DNA of 39,401 bases, taken from positions 1-39,401 of the forward strand of contig JAEEPS010000023.1 in NCBI GenBank assembly GCA_016284875.1, in the 5' to 3' direction. Position numbers and translations under genes: made by a program. Shown here piece by piece: positions 1-6,753 of the stretch (the stretch's first letter is position 1; each line of letters begins with the position of its first letter). Below the pieces are notes generated by a model, which searched no databases, was not told the origin of the DNA, and was given only the letters and a program-made list of their open reading frames with translations. This stretch comes from Salinivirgaceae bacterium. GTDB taxonomy: Bacteria > Bacteroidota > Bacteroidia > Bacteroidales > SZUA-534.

Positions 1-411
1 TCGAATATTTACAGGAATAATTTCTTTTTGCATTTGATTCACCTTGCTACCTTTAGCATATTGTATGGCACCTTTTGTATAGTCTGTCGCTGACGTAAAA
101 AATCCTTTCTCAATATTTGGCAAATCTGTTAATGCACCTTGCAATTTTTGTAAGTCTCCACGACCAACTTTATTATTTCTTTGGGTATAATCTTTCGCTT
201 CAATCATTGTTGACTCTCCAAGTATACCATCCAATTGATAACAACTACCGCTCTGTCCCTTTTTGTACAAATTACACTTTCCTCTTTCATTCGTAACAAT
301 AGACAAAACTGCGGAAGAAATAATTTCATACGCTTGTCCTGCTTTTTGCGGATAATAGCCCATTAAATGAAAAAATAAATCATCTATCGGTGATTTTTGT
401 TCTATCGACAT
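1..411 (-). CDS. restriction-endonuclease-like protein, C-terminus cut by window edge
   Basis: The minus strand is open from an ATG at 411 to the window edge, giving 137 residues without a stop. A helix with Glu29 (GQAYEIISS) is followed by QLDG (Asp61) and IEAKDY (Glu71, Lys73). This E...D...ExK order is the PD-(D/E)xK nuclease fold of Mrr-like and other restriction endonucleases, so DNA cleavage is the likely activity. The family call rests only on this motif and on the spacing. The region is visibly AT-richer than the metabolic genes that follow, which fits a horizontally acquired defence gene. The specificity part and any methyltransferase partner would lie outside the window. A non-restriction nuclease of the same fold is possible. 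Confidence 0.7.
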   Translation of the reverse strand, partial: MSIEQKSPIDDLFFHLMGYYPQKAGQAYEIISSAVLSIVTNERGKCNLYKKGQSGSCYQLDGILGESTMIEAKDYTQRNNKVGRGDLQKLQGALTDLPNIEKGFFTSATDYTKGAIQYAKGSKVNQMQKEIIPVNIR

Positions 412-823
412 ATTGTACGTTTTTATTATTTATTCACTCTCGTCAATTAAAATCAACATTAGGAATTTCCAAACTATTAAGCAAATATACCCAAATCCCT
501 TTGACATTTTCCGAAGGCAACTATAGATTGTTAACAACTAACAACTATCATCAGTATTTTTCATTGTCAGCGAATTATTCCCCATCCATAACTCAATATT
601 TTTTTGAGTTATGGACGAGTAATAATAATTATTTGCCGTCCACAACTTGATATTTTTGTGAGTTATGGACGGCGAATATTTCAGTTTAGCGAAAGAGAAT
701 TTACGGTTATATGATTGATTGTCAAATCAATTAACATTCCGATACCCAACCAAATCATACCTAAAAAGGTTGGCTATCGCCATAAATGCGGATTTTTGAG
801 TCTGTTTGCGGAAAAGGCGCTGC
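412..823. other. AT-rich non-coding stretch
   Basis: This 412-base gap holds no convincing gene. The two short open frames on the plus strand have no recognisable domain and lie in low-complexity AT-rich sequence. It contains two hairpins (listed separately) and a TATATTTG -7-like box on the minus strand at 482-489, which could drive the endonuclease-like gene. No -33 element was found at the usual distance, so the promoter call is weak. Confidence 0.5.
585..673. repeat. pair of adjacent related hairpins
   Basis: The first hairpin is a perfect 12-bp stem (585-596 with 604-615) built on TCCATAACTCAA with a 7-base T-rich loop. The second has a 13-bp stem with one mismatch (635-647 with 661-673). 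Both contain the same word GAGTTATGGACG on their right arm, so they look like duplicated copies. Neither is followed directly by a T-run, so a simple terminator is not the best explanation. They may be a small palindromic repeat family or a boundary of an inserted segment. Confidence 0.6.
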
Positions 824-1744
824 TTAAAGCTGTTCCAAACGAAGCATCTCATCAATACAATGCCGAGCACCGTTCAGCGTGTCGGCGTCGAGCGTGATTT
901 CGTCGCCGCCAATGCCCCTAACGCACTCATACACATCGCCTAACGTGGTTGCCTTCATATTGTGGCAGACGCAGTTTTTCGACAGGGCGAAGAAACGCTT
1001 GTCGGGGCAGGCGAATTGCAGGTGTTGCACAATGCTGTTTTCGGTGCCGATAATGAATTCGGTAGCCGTGCTTCGCTTTGCGTAATCCATTATCTGCGTT
1101 GTACTTCCAATATAATCAGCAAGTTGCACAACTTTTGCCGAGCATTCGGGGTGGACGAGCAGCAATGCGCCAGGGTGCTTCTGACGAGCCTGCTCAACGT
1201 TTTGCGGCGTAATGAGCAAATGCGTGGGGCATCCGCCAGGCACAAACTGAAACTGCTTTTCGGGTATCTGCTGCTGCACCCAACCGCCTAAGTTACAGTC
1301 GGGTATGAACAGAATCTTATCGTTTTTGATATTCTTTACAATCTTCACTGCCGACGACGACGTGACGCAAACATCGGTCAACGTTTTCAGGCTTGCGGTG
1401 GTGTTTATGTACGAAACCACCGTGTGGTCGGGATATTTCGCCTTCAGTTGCAAGAGCAATTCGGGCTTGACCTGCTCGGCCATCGGGCAGCCTGCTTCGG
1501 CATTCGACAGAATGACACGCTTTTGCGGCGACAGAATCTTCACCGTTTCAGCCATAAACCTGACGCCGCACATCAGCACGGTTTCGGCATCCGACTTGGC
1601 CGCCTGTTGGCTCAATCCGAACGAATCGCCCACATAATCAGCCACTTCCCAAATGTCGTGGCTTTGGTAGGCGTGCGCCAAAATGCAGATTCGCTTTTCT
1701 TTTTTCAGGCGAATGATTTCCGATTGCAGTTCACTTGTCAGCAT
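824..1744 (-). CDS. nadA: quinolinate synthase A
   Basis: NadA condenses iminoaspartate with dihydroxyacetone phosphate to quinolinate, the first committed intermediate of de novo NAD synthesis, using a [4Fe-4S] cluster. The 306-residue product has the family features: LAHAYQSHD near the N-terminus, GDSFGLS, AEAGCPMAEQ, YINTTASLKTLTD, TSSSAVK, PDCNLGGWV, GGCPTHLL, HPECSA and CVCHNMK near the end. Cys86, Cys172 and Cys258 are spaced 86 residues apart, close to the spacing of the three cluster ligands in characterised NadA, and are the likely ligands. The length is normal for the short form. A TATATTTG -7 box lies about 20 bases upstream. No nadB or nadC is next to it; the neighbour upstream is a permease read in the same direction. 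Confidence 0.95.
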   Translation of the reverse strand: MLTSELQSEIIRLKKEKRICILAHAYQSHDIWEVADYVGDSFGLSQQAAKSDAETVLMCGVRFMAETVKILSPQKRVILSNAEAGCPMAEQVKPELLLQLKAKYPDHTVVSYINTTASLKTLTDVCVTSSSAVKIVKNIKNDKILFIPDCNLGGWVQQQIPEKQFQFVPGGCPTHLLITPQNVEQARQKHPGALLLVHPECSAKVVQLADYIGSTTQIMDYAKRSTATEFIIGTENSIVQHLQFACPDKRFFALSKNCVCHNMKATTLGDVYECVRGIGGDEITLDADTLNGARHCIDEMLRLEQL

Positions 1745-1764
1745 AAATTCAAGATTTTGTGGGG

Positions 1765-1772
1765 CAAATATA
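1765..1772 (-). promoter_or_regulatory. -7 box for nadA
   Basis: TATATTTG on the minus strand matches the Bacteroidetes consensus TAnnTTTG and lies 20 bases before the nadA ATG. It is just beyond the stop codon of the upstream permease gene, which suggests nadA can be transcribed on its own. Confidence 0.55.
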
Positions 1773-1776
1773 TTAT

Positions 1777-2751
1777 TTATTTCCGCTGACTCTTCGGAAA
1801 GAGCTTTTTGAATCCTGTGAGCAGGTGCGGCAGCTTGCCGTCGGCTACTATCACCGTAACGGCCAAAATAATGAGAATCAAACCGATAGCTTCACGACAA
1901 GTGAGCTGTTCGCCAAAGACGGTGATTCCGAAAAAAACAGCGGTGGCGGGTTCGAGCGCGCCTAAAATGGCCGTTGGCGTTGAGCCGATATGCTGAATGG
2001 CAATGGTGGTGCACGAAAGCGATAAAACGGTGGGTATCAGCCCTAAAGCTATCAGATTGAACCACAAATACCACCTTTCGGCCGACGGCACGTGAAACTC
2101 ACCGCGCAGCCCGATTCGGGCCACAAACACAGCCAATCCGAAAAGCAAAACGTAGAATGTAACCTTCAGCGTCGGTAACTCATTGAGTCCGTGGCGGTTG
2201 ATTCCAACAAGATAAATGGCGTAAGTGAGTGCGGAACCGAAGACCATCAGGGTGCCGAAAACGTTGAGCGTGGCGCCGTTGCCCTGCCGATAGAGCAGCA
2301 AAATGCCCGTCAGCGCGGTGACAATGCTCGCCACGGTCTGCCATTTCAGCTTCTCGCGGAAGAAAACCGTCATTATGACCGCCACCATTATCGGATAGAC
2401 GAAAAGCAGCGTTGACGCTATGCCCGCGTCCATAAAGTTGTAGCTGACAAACAGACAGAGCGACGAGAGCGCCATCATAACACCATAGAAAATCAGCGGG
2501 AAAAGGTTGCGCCGCCCGAGCGCGAAAACCGTCAGGCGGCTGCCGTACTCGCCCGTCTGTCCGACGTGCTTGGGTTGGCGCCAAAAGAGCATCGCCGCAA
2601 GAATCAGTACGCCAATGAAATAGCGGAAGAAAAGCACCGAATCGGCGTCTAAACCGTCGTGGTAGAGCGGCAGCGCGAACAGCGGATTCATTCCGTAGCT
2701 TATGGCCGCCGCCGCGCCAAAAAAGTAGCCTGTGAGTTTGCCTTTTGCCAT
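1777..2751 (-). CDS. DMT-superfamily permease (EamA type)
   Basis: The product has about ten hydrophobic segments in two repeated halves, as in EamA (drug/metabolite transporter) proteins. Recognisable stretches are the N-terminal GYFFGAAAAISYGMNPLF, the end of the first half (VVASIVTALTGILLLYRQG type), and the second half ending in GEQLTCREAIGLILIILAVTVI. Substrate is unknown; members export metabolites, amino acids or drugs. A start eight codons upstream would have to use TTG, but that TTG is itself the end of a TATCTTTG -7 box, so ATG at 2751 (MAKGKLTG) is preferred, giving 324 residues. The C-terminus is basic. It is unrelated in function to the phosphate genes upstream and could be co-transcribed with nadA. 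Confidence 0.85.
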   Translation of the reverse strand: MAKGKLTGYFFGAAAAISYGMNPLFALPLYHDGLDADSVLFFRYFIGVLILAAMLFWRQPKHVGQTGEYGSRLTVFALGRRNLFPLIFYGVMMALSSLCLFVSYNFMDAGIASTLLFVYPIMVAVIMTVFFREKLKWQTVASIVTALTGILLLYRQGNGATLNVFGTLMVFGSALTYAIYLVGINRHGLNELPTLKVTFYVLLFGLAVFVARIGLRGEFHVPSAERWYLWFNLIALGLIPTVLSLSCTTIAIQHIGSTPTAILGALEPATAVFFGITVFGEQLTCREAIGLILIILAVTVIVADGKLPHLLTGFKKLFPKSQRK

Positions 2752-2772
2752 CTGACGAACGTTTTGACGGCG

Positions 2773-2780
2773 CAAAGATA
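2773..2780 (-). promoter_or_regulatory. -7 box for the EamA permease gene
   Basis: TATCTTTG (minus strand) matches TAnnTTTG and sits 21 bases before the ATG at 2751. It overlaps the alternative TTG start, which is the main reason for choosing the downstream ATG. No clear -33 TTTG was seen. Confidence 0.55.
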
Positions 2781-2899
2781 CTACTTGCGCGTCACCGTCT
2801 GCCTGTTTTTCCGATTATTTAACCGCGGCTTGCCGTGTGCTATAACATTCAGTTTATCAGATATTTGAATCAAGATAAGAAGAAATCGATTCCAAAAAA

Positions 2900-3742
2900 T
2901 CAGCTTATCGCGCCCGAAAGATATTTCTGCGTGAGTTCGTGCTTCGGATTCTTGAAAACCTGCTGCGCATCGCCAACCTCCATCACCTCGCCCATATAGA
3001 TAAATATCACATAATCAGCGATTCGCAAGGCTTGACGAAGCGTGTGCGTCACCATCACAATCGAATATTGCTCTTTGAGTTTGACGAACAAATCCTCAAC
3101 AATCTTGCTCGAAACAGGGTCGAGAGCCGAAGTGGCCTCGTCGGCGAGAATGAATTCGGGCTCGACGGCTAGGCTTCGGGCAAGGCAGAGACGCTGCTGC
3201 TGACCAATCGAGAGTTTGGTGGCAGGGCTTGTCAGGCGGTCCTTCACCTCGTCCCAAAGGCCCACAACTTTCAGATAATGACGCACAATTTTCCGCAACT
3301 CGCGGCGGCTGCTGACACCGTGAATCTTGCAGCCGTAGGCAATGTTGCCGAAAATGGACATCGGCAGTGGTGTGGGGCGCTGCGGCACAAGGCCGATACG
3401 GCGGCGCAGTTCAACCAAATCGGACGCCGAACAGTTCACAATGCTTTTGTCGCCAATGCGGATATCGCCCGACGTGCGCACGCCCTCAATCGTGTCCGAC
3501 AGGCGGTTCAGGCTCTTGAGCAGAGTGGATTTTCCACAACCCGACGGCCCCACAATGCACGTGATTTTGTTGGCGGGAATGGTCACCGACACGTCTTTCA
3601 GAATCGGCGAGCCCTCAATCGACAGGTTGAAATGGTCGACCGTGAGTTCGGGCGCCACATCGGGGTGCTTGAACTTTGCGTCGGGCACAAACGGCTCGTT
3701 GCTGTCGTTGGCGAAGATTTTTCGCAATATGAGTTTTCTCAT
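2900..3742 (-). CDS. pstB: phosphate ABC transporter ATP-binding protein PstB
   Basis: This cytoplasmic ATPase powers the PstCA permease. The 280 residues contain Walker A GPSGCGKST (65-73), the Q-loop segment VPQRPTPLPMSIFGNIAYG, an ABC signature LSIGQQQRL (177-185), Walker B with ILADEATSALDP (198-209), and the H-loop THTLRQA. The Q-loop PTPLPMSI word and the position behind pstA mark it as PstB. Two oddities are the signature, where the usual second Gly of LSGGQ is Ile, and EATSALDP instead of EPTSALDP. A roughly 28-residue N-terminal extension precedes the ABC core. It overlaps pstA by four bases (ATGA), indicating translational coupling. No phoU follows; the next gene on this strand is the permease. 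Confidence 0.92.
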   Translation of the reverse strand: MRKLILRKIFANDSNEPFVPDAKFKHPDVAPELTVDHFNLSIEGSPILKDVSVTIPANKITCIVGPSGCGKSTLLKSLNRLSDTIEGVRTSGDIRIGDKSIVNCSASDLVELRRRIGLVPQRPTPLPMSIFGNIAYGCKIHGVSSRRELRKIVRHYLKVVGLWDEVKDRLTSPATKLSIGQQQRLCLARSLAVEPEFILADEATSALDPVSSKIVEDLFVKLKEQYSIVMVTHTLRQALRIADYVIFIYMGEVMEVGDAQQVFKNPKHELTQKYLSGAIS

Positions 3743-4587
3743 CGTAGTTTATGTTTTGAGAATCGGTTTGTTATAAATCGACCTAAAAGACTGATTACAA
3801 GTACAATAATTGTCAGCACAACGGCGGCGGCGTAGGCGCGGTTCTGCACTTCGGCCTGCGGCGCGCTCAATTGGAAGAAGATTGACAGCGGCAGAGTGGC
3901 CGTCTGTTGCGAGAGCGACGTTGGGATTGTGTCGGAAAAACCTGCGGTGAACATCACGCCAGCCGCATCGCCGATTGAGCGCCCCACCGAAAGCAGTGTG
4001 GCGGTGGCGATTCCAGGCGCTATCTGCCTCATTACCACACCCATAGTTTCCCATCGCGTTGCGCCCAACGAGAACGAAGCCTCGAGCAAATCGCGCGGGA
4101 AGTTTTTTGCCACCTCGTCCATCGAGCGGATAAGAATGGGGATAATCAGCAGAGTTTCAACCAGAATGCCGCCCAAAAGCGACGTGCGCAGACCGAAATA
4201 AATCATCAGTGTGAAGGCAAACGCGCCGTAAACAATTGACGGAATGCCAAATAGCACATCGAAAGCCAGACGAGCCACGTAGGCCAGCCGCGACTTCGAT
4301 TTCAGGTAAACGTTCAGGAAAAAGACTACAGGAATGCTGATTATCAACCCAATAGCCGTTGACGCAAGCACAATGTAGAGCGACCCGACAATGGCGTTCA
4401 GGAATCCGCCCGACTTGCCAATGTAGAATCCACCGCCAGGCAGCGACGTGACCATTTCCCACGACAGGCTACGTGCGCCACGCTTGAAAACCGTCCAGAT
4501 AATGCTGCCGACCAGCAGAATGACCACCGCTATCGACAAGTACATCGCCACACGCGCAATTCGTTCTTTTACAACAAGTTTGTTCAT
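3739..4587 (-). CDS. pstA: phosphate ABC transporter permease PstA
   Basis: An inner-membrane permease subunit of 282 residues with about six hydrophobic helices. It has the BPD_transp_1 fold, including the cytoplasmic EAA-type loop around LLEASFSLGATRWETMGVVMRQIAPGI, which contacts PstB. The GGFLNAIVGSLYIV and FGIPSIVYGAFAF segments are typical of PstA. It is followed directly by pstB with a four-base overlap and preceded by pstC after a 138-base gap filled mainly by a 93-bp repeat. With PstC it forms the channel that receives phosphate from PstS. Start at MNKLVVKER; no Shine-Dalgarno is visible. Confidence 0.93.
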   Translation of the reverse strand: MNKLVVKERIARVAMYLSIAVVILLVGSIIWTVFKRGARSLSWEMVTSLPGGGFYIGKSGGFLNAIVGSLYIVLASTAIGLIISIPVVFFLNVYLKSKSRLAYVARLAFDVLFGIPSIVYGAFAFTLMIYFGLRTSLLGGILVETLLIIPILIRSMDEVAKNFPRDLLEASFSLGATRWETMGVVMRQIAPGIATATLLSVGRSIGDAAGVMFTAGFSDTIPTSLSQQTATLPLSIFFQLSAPQAEVQNRAYAAAVVLTIIVLVISLLGRFITNRFSKHKLR

Positions 4588-4613
4588 TAAAAGTTTAGAG
4601 TTTAACGTTTAGA

Positions 4614-4706
4614 GTTTAGAAGGTTTAGTGCTTCGCTGTTTAGAAGGTTTAGTTTAATGTTGAACAGGTTTAACAGGTTTAAAATCATTATTTTTCATTG
4701 TTAATT
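4614..4706. repeat. 93-bp dispersed intergenic repeat, copy A
   Basis: This segment in the pstC-pstA gap aligns without gaps to 7776-7868 in the porin-pstS gap, with about ten mismatches by hand count (roughly 89% identity). It is made of GTTTAGAAGGTTTAG-type and AACAGGTTTAACAGG words followed by TTGTTAATT tracts. It has no coding potential. Similar shorter tracts occur at 23411-23462. Confidence 0.8.
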
Positions 4707-4725
4707 ATCAATTGTCAACTGTCAA

Positions 4726-5613
4726 TCACTTCCTTTCTATCTTTCTCAAAACCAATCGCGAAGCAAGGTTGAACACCAGCACCACCACGAAAAGCAGCAG
4801 TGCTGCGAACATCAGCGCTGACTCGTACATCGGCAGCGACAGCATCTCGCCGTAGTTGTTAGCAATGAGTGCGGGGATTGGGTAGCACGCATCGAAGACC
4901 GAATGCGGCACGGCGGCCATATTTCCGCACACCATCAGCACGGCAATGGTCTCGCCCAACGCCCTTGAAACGGCCAGCACAACCGACGCGAAAACGCCAG
5001 GCATCGATTTCCGCAGAACAACGCTTTGTGCTGTCTGCCAACGAGTTGCGCCCAATGCATACGACGAGTCGCGAAGGTCGTTGCCGACGCTTGAGAAGAG
5101 TTCGACAAACAGACTCACCAACAACGGTAAAATCATAATACTCAACACGATACCCGCCGCCAGAGTTGTGTATCCCGACGAGAAACTGACGAAATACGGC
5201 GCCAACTTGTCCGAAATCCACGGCACAATGACCAGCGTGCCCCACACGCCATAAATAACCGACGGCAGCGAAGCCAGAATGTCGAGCGCGGGATAGACGC
5301 ATTTTTTCACCCATCGGCGGGCGTATTCGGTCAGAAACACAGCGGTGAATAGCGACAGCGGCAGCGCAATGACGACGGCAATCAGCGTCACCCAAATGGT
5401 GCCCATCACAAACGGGAAGAACCCGAATTTGTTCTTGAACGGCTGCCACGTTGAGTCGGTAAGCAAGTCCCACAGCGGGATTTCGCTCAAAATGGGCGCC
5501 GATTTCCGATAGAGCCCCCATCCCATCACCAGCACAAACGCCAGCGCCACAATGGTCACCGTCCGCATAGCGCCGCTCGCCGTTCTGTCCTTGATAATCC
5601 GTAAGTTACTCAT
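4726..5613 (-). CDS. pstC: phosphate ABC transporter permease PstC
   Basis: A 295-residue inner-membrane permease with about six helices. The order matches PstC: N-terminal helix, periplasmic segment ending in FKNKFGFFPFVMGTIWVTL, then LFTAVFLTEYARRWVKK, the LPSVIYGVWG segment, and the EAA-type loop DSSYALGATRWQTAQSVVLRKSMPGV before AVSRALGETIAVLMVCGN. The AxGETxA word is a hallmark of phosphate permeases. It pairs with PstA. The 5' region holds a TACATTTG -7 box, a 19-bp palindrome directly between promoter and start, and an upstream conserved motif, so this gene probably begins its own phosphate-regulated transcript of pstC-pstA-pstB. Confidence 0.93.
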   Translation of the reverse strand: MSNLRIIKDRTASGAMRTVTIVALAFVLVMGWGLYRKSAPILSEIPLWDLLTDSTWQPFKNKFGFFPFVMGTIWVTLIAVVIALPLSLFTAVFLTEYARRWVKKCVYPALDILASLPSVIYGVWGTLVIVPWISDKLAPYFVSFSSGYTTLAAGIVLSIMILPLLVSLFVELFSSVGNDLRDSSYALGATRWQTAQSVVLRKSMPGVFASVVLAVSRALGETIAVLMVCGNMAAVPHSVFDACYPIPALIANNYGEMLSLPMYESALMFAALLLFVVVLVFNLASRLVLRKIERK

Positions 5614-5628
5614 TTTCGCCTTGCTTTT

Positions 5629-5647
5629 ACCTATTATATTGATAGGT
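5629..5647. promoter_or_regulatory. 19-bp palindrome, candidate operator of pstC
   Basis: The sequence ACCTATTATATTGATAGGT has 6-bp inverted arms (ACCTAT/ATAGGT). An 18/19 identical copy lies at 9042-9060 before the porin gene. In both places it begins exactly ten bases downstream of the -7 box, so it would cover the start of the transcript. It may be a repressor operator or a 5'-end mRNA hairpin. Confidence 0.65.
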
Positions 5648-5657
5648 GAATCGGCGG

Positions 5658-5665
5658 CAAATGTA
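5658..5665 (-). promoter_or_regulatory. -7 box of pstC
   Basis: TACATTTG on the minus strand matches TAnnTTTG. A TTTG at 5692-5689 could be the -33 element but is about 23 bases away, slightly longer than usual. The box is followed after ten bases by the palindrome. Confidence 0.55.
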
Positions 5666-5716
5666 TGCTTTTTGGTTATTCAGCCTACCAAATTAATGGG
5701 TTAAAAGGTAAAAACG

Positions 5717-5730
5717 GGTATTTATACTTA
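5717..5730 (-). promoter_or_regulatory. upstream activator-like motif of pstC
   Basis: On the minus strand this reads TAAGTATAAATACC, preceded by a C-run and followed by a T-run. The identical 14-mer occurs before the Hdr-like operon (27625-27638), and a 10/14 match occurs before the porin gene (9131-9144). In all three cases it lies 47-52 bases upstream of the -7 box, as expected for an activator site. Confidence 0.5.
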
Positions 5731-5779
5731 TCGGAAGGGGGTGAAAATGGGTAAAATGGATGGTTACGAACACCTGAAA

Positions 5780-5816
5780 CCAAAAACGCCGCACAAATCA
5801 GAATTCGCACGGCGTT
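5780..5816 (-). terminator. Rho-independent terminator of the amidohydrolase gene
   Basis: A 13-bp stem (5785-5797 with 5804-5816, three G-U pairs) is followed by TTTTT on the minus strand. It lies 30 bases after the amidohydrolase stop, separating that gene from pstC. Confidence 0.75.
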
Positions 5817-5846
5817 AATGGTTATCGTATTGACAATCAATGCTCA

Positions 5847-6593
5847 CTACAAGTCCATAAACTTCTTCGCATTGTTGTAGAATATATTTTCAAGTCCCTC
5901 GTCGTCGACGCCGCAAGCCGCAACTTTCTGAATCTCAACTGTTGGGTGGTGGAACGGCGAGTCGATACCGAACATCACGCGGTCGTGGCCGACGGTGTCG
6001 TAGGCGTTCTTAATCTGACAACTCATTGACGTGCCCGACGTTTCGAGCCAGATATTGCTATAGCGGCGCGCCATAGTTATCGCCGCATCGACATACACCC
6101 CGTGGGCGTGGCCCATATGAATCATCACAATGGGCAGGTGCGGGTGACGCTCGGCCAAGAGCCCGATTTGCCACGGCAGCGAGAATGGCGGGTGCCCCGA
6201 ATGCACAAACAGCGGACGGCCGTATTTCTCGCAGAGTTCGGCCACAGGGTCAACGCAAGGCGCGTCGGCGGTGTAGCCATCGAAGAGCGACTGCAGTTTG
6301 GCGCCCGCAAAATGCTCGTCGCGCAGATAATGCTCAAGCAGGTCGTAGGCGGGCTGCCCCTGCGCGCAGTTCACCCACATCAGCGGCACAATCTTGTCGG
6401 GGTGCTGACGGTAGGCCGCCACTGTGTCGTCGTTTGAGTAGGCGCTCGACGCGCAAAGAATGGTCTTTTCGATATTGTATTCCGCCATCTGTTCAAGCAG
6501 CCGCTCGGTGTTGAAATCGATATTGAACGGACTGCCGAACGCTCCAATATGCGTGTGGGCGTCAATCTTTTTGAATTTGCTGAAATCGTTCAT
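5847..6593 (-). CDS. amidohydrolase family 2 protein
   Basis: This 248-residue protein has the metal-dependent TIM-barrel hydrolase pattern of the Amidohydro_2/ACMSD-like family: DAHTH (Asp11-His15) at the first strand, GAKLQ with Lys99, FVHSGH (His131), MIHMGH (His159) and FGIDSPFHH (Asp211). These would bind one divalent metal. The reaction cannot be told from sequence; family members are decarboxylases and hydrolases of small carboxylic acids or lactones. It lies between pstS and pstC but has its own -7 box at 6647-6654 and its own terminator, and upstream of it is the pstS terminator. It therefore looks like an independent unit placed in the phosphate cluster. No signal peptide, so cytoplasmic. 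Confidence 0.85.
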   Translation of the reverse strand: MNDFSKFKKIDAHTHIGAFGSPFNIDFNTERLLEQMAEYNIEKTILCASSAYSNDDTVAAYRQHPDKIVPLMWVNCAQGQPAYDLLEHYLRDEHFAGAKLQSLFDGYTADAPCVDPVAELCEKYGRPLFVHSGHPPFSLPWQIGLLAERHPHLPIVMIHMGHAHGVYVDAAITMARRYSNIWLETSGTSMSCQIKNAYDTVGHDRVMFGIDSPFHHPTVEIQKVAACGVDDEGLENIFYNNAKKFMDL

Positions 6594-6646
6594 TTATAGT
6601 ATTTTATTTAAGGTGTAAAGATTAAAATGTTTTTAATCCAATGGCG

Positions 6647-6654
6647 CAAAAGTA
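6647..6654 (-). promoter_or_regulatory. -7 box of the amidohydrolase gene
   Basis: TACTTTTG (minus strand) fits TAnnTTTG and lies 53 bases before the ATG, just downstream of the pstS terminator. No -33 element was recognised. Confidence 0.5.
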
Positions 6655-6690
6655 ACTGATTGCCGCAGTTTTTTTTGCAGAATTTCACAA

Positions 6691-6729
6691 AAAAAATCCG
6701 CCGCAAGAGCACTTTCACCCTTGCGGCGG
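6691..6729 (-). terminator. Rho-independent terminator of pstS
   Basis: A perfect 10-bp GC-rich stem (6698-6707 with 6720-6729, arms CCGCCGCAAG/CTTGCGGCGG) is followed on the minus strand by a run of Ts. It lies 24 bases after the pstS stop codon. Confidence 0.85.
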
Positions 6730-6753
6730 GTTCAATCTGCGAAAGCGTTTATA

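Noticed and set aside
390..650. 86-residue plus-strand open frame
   Set aside because: Low-complexity AT-rich translation overlapping the hairpins and the divergent endonuclease-like gene start, with no domain.
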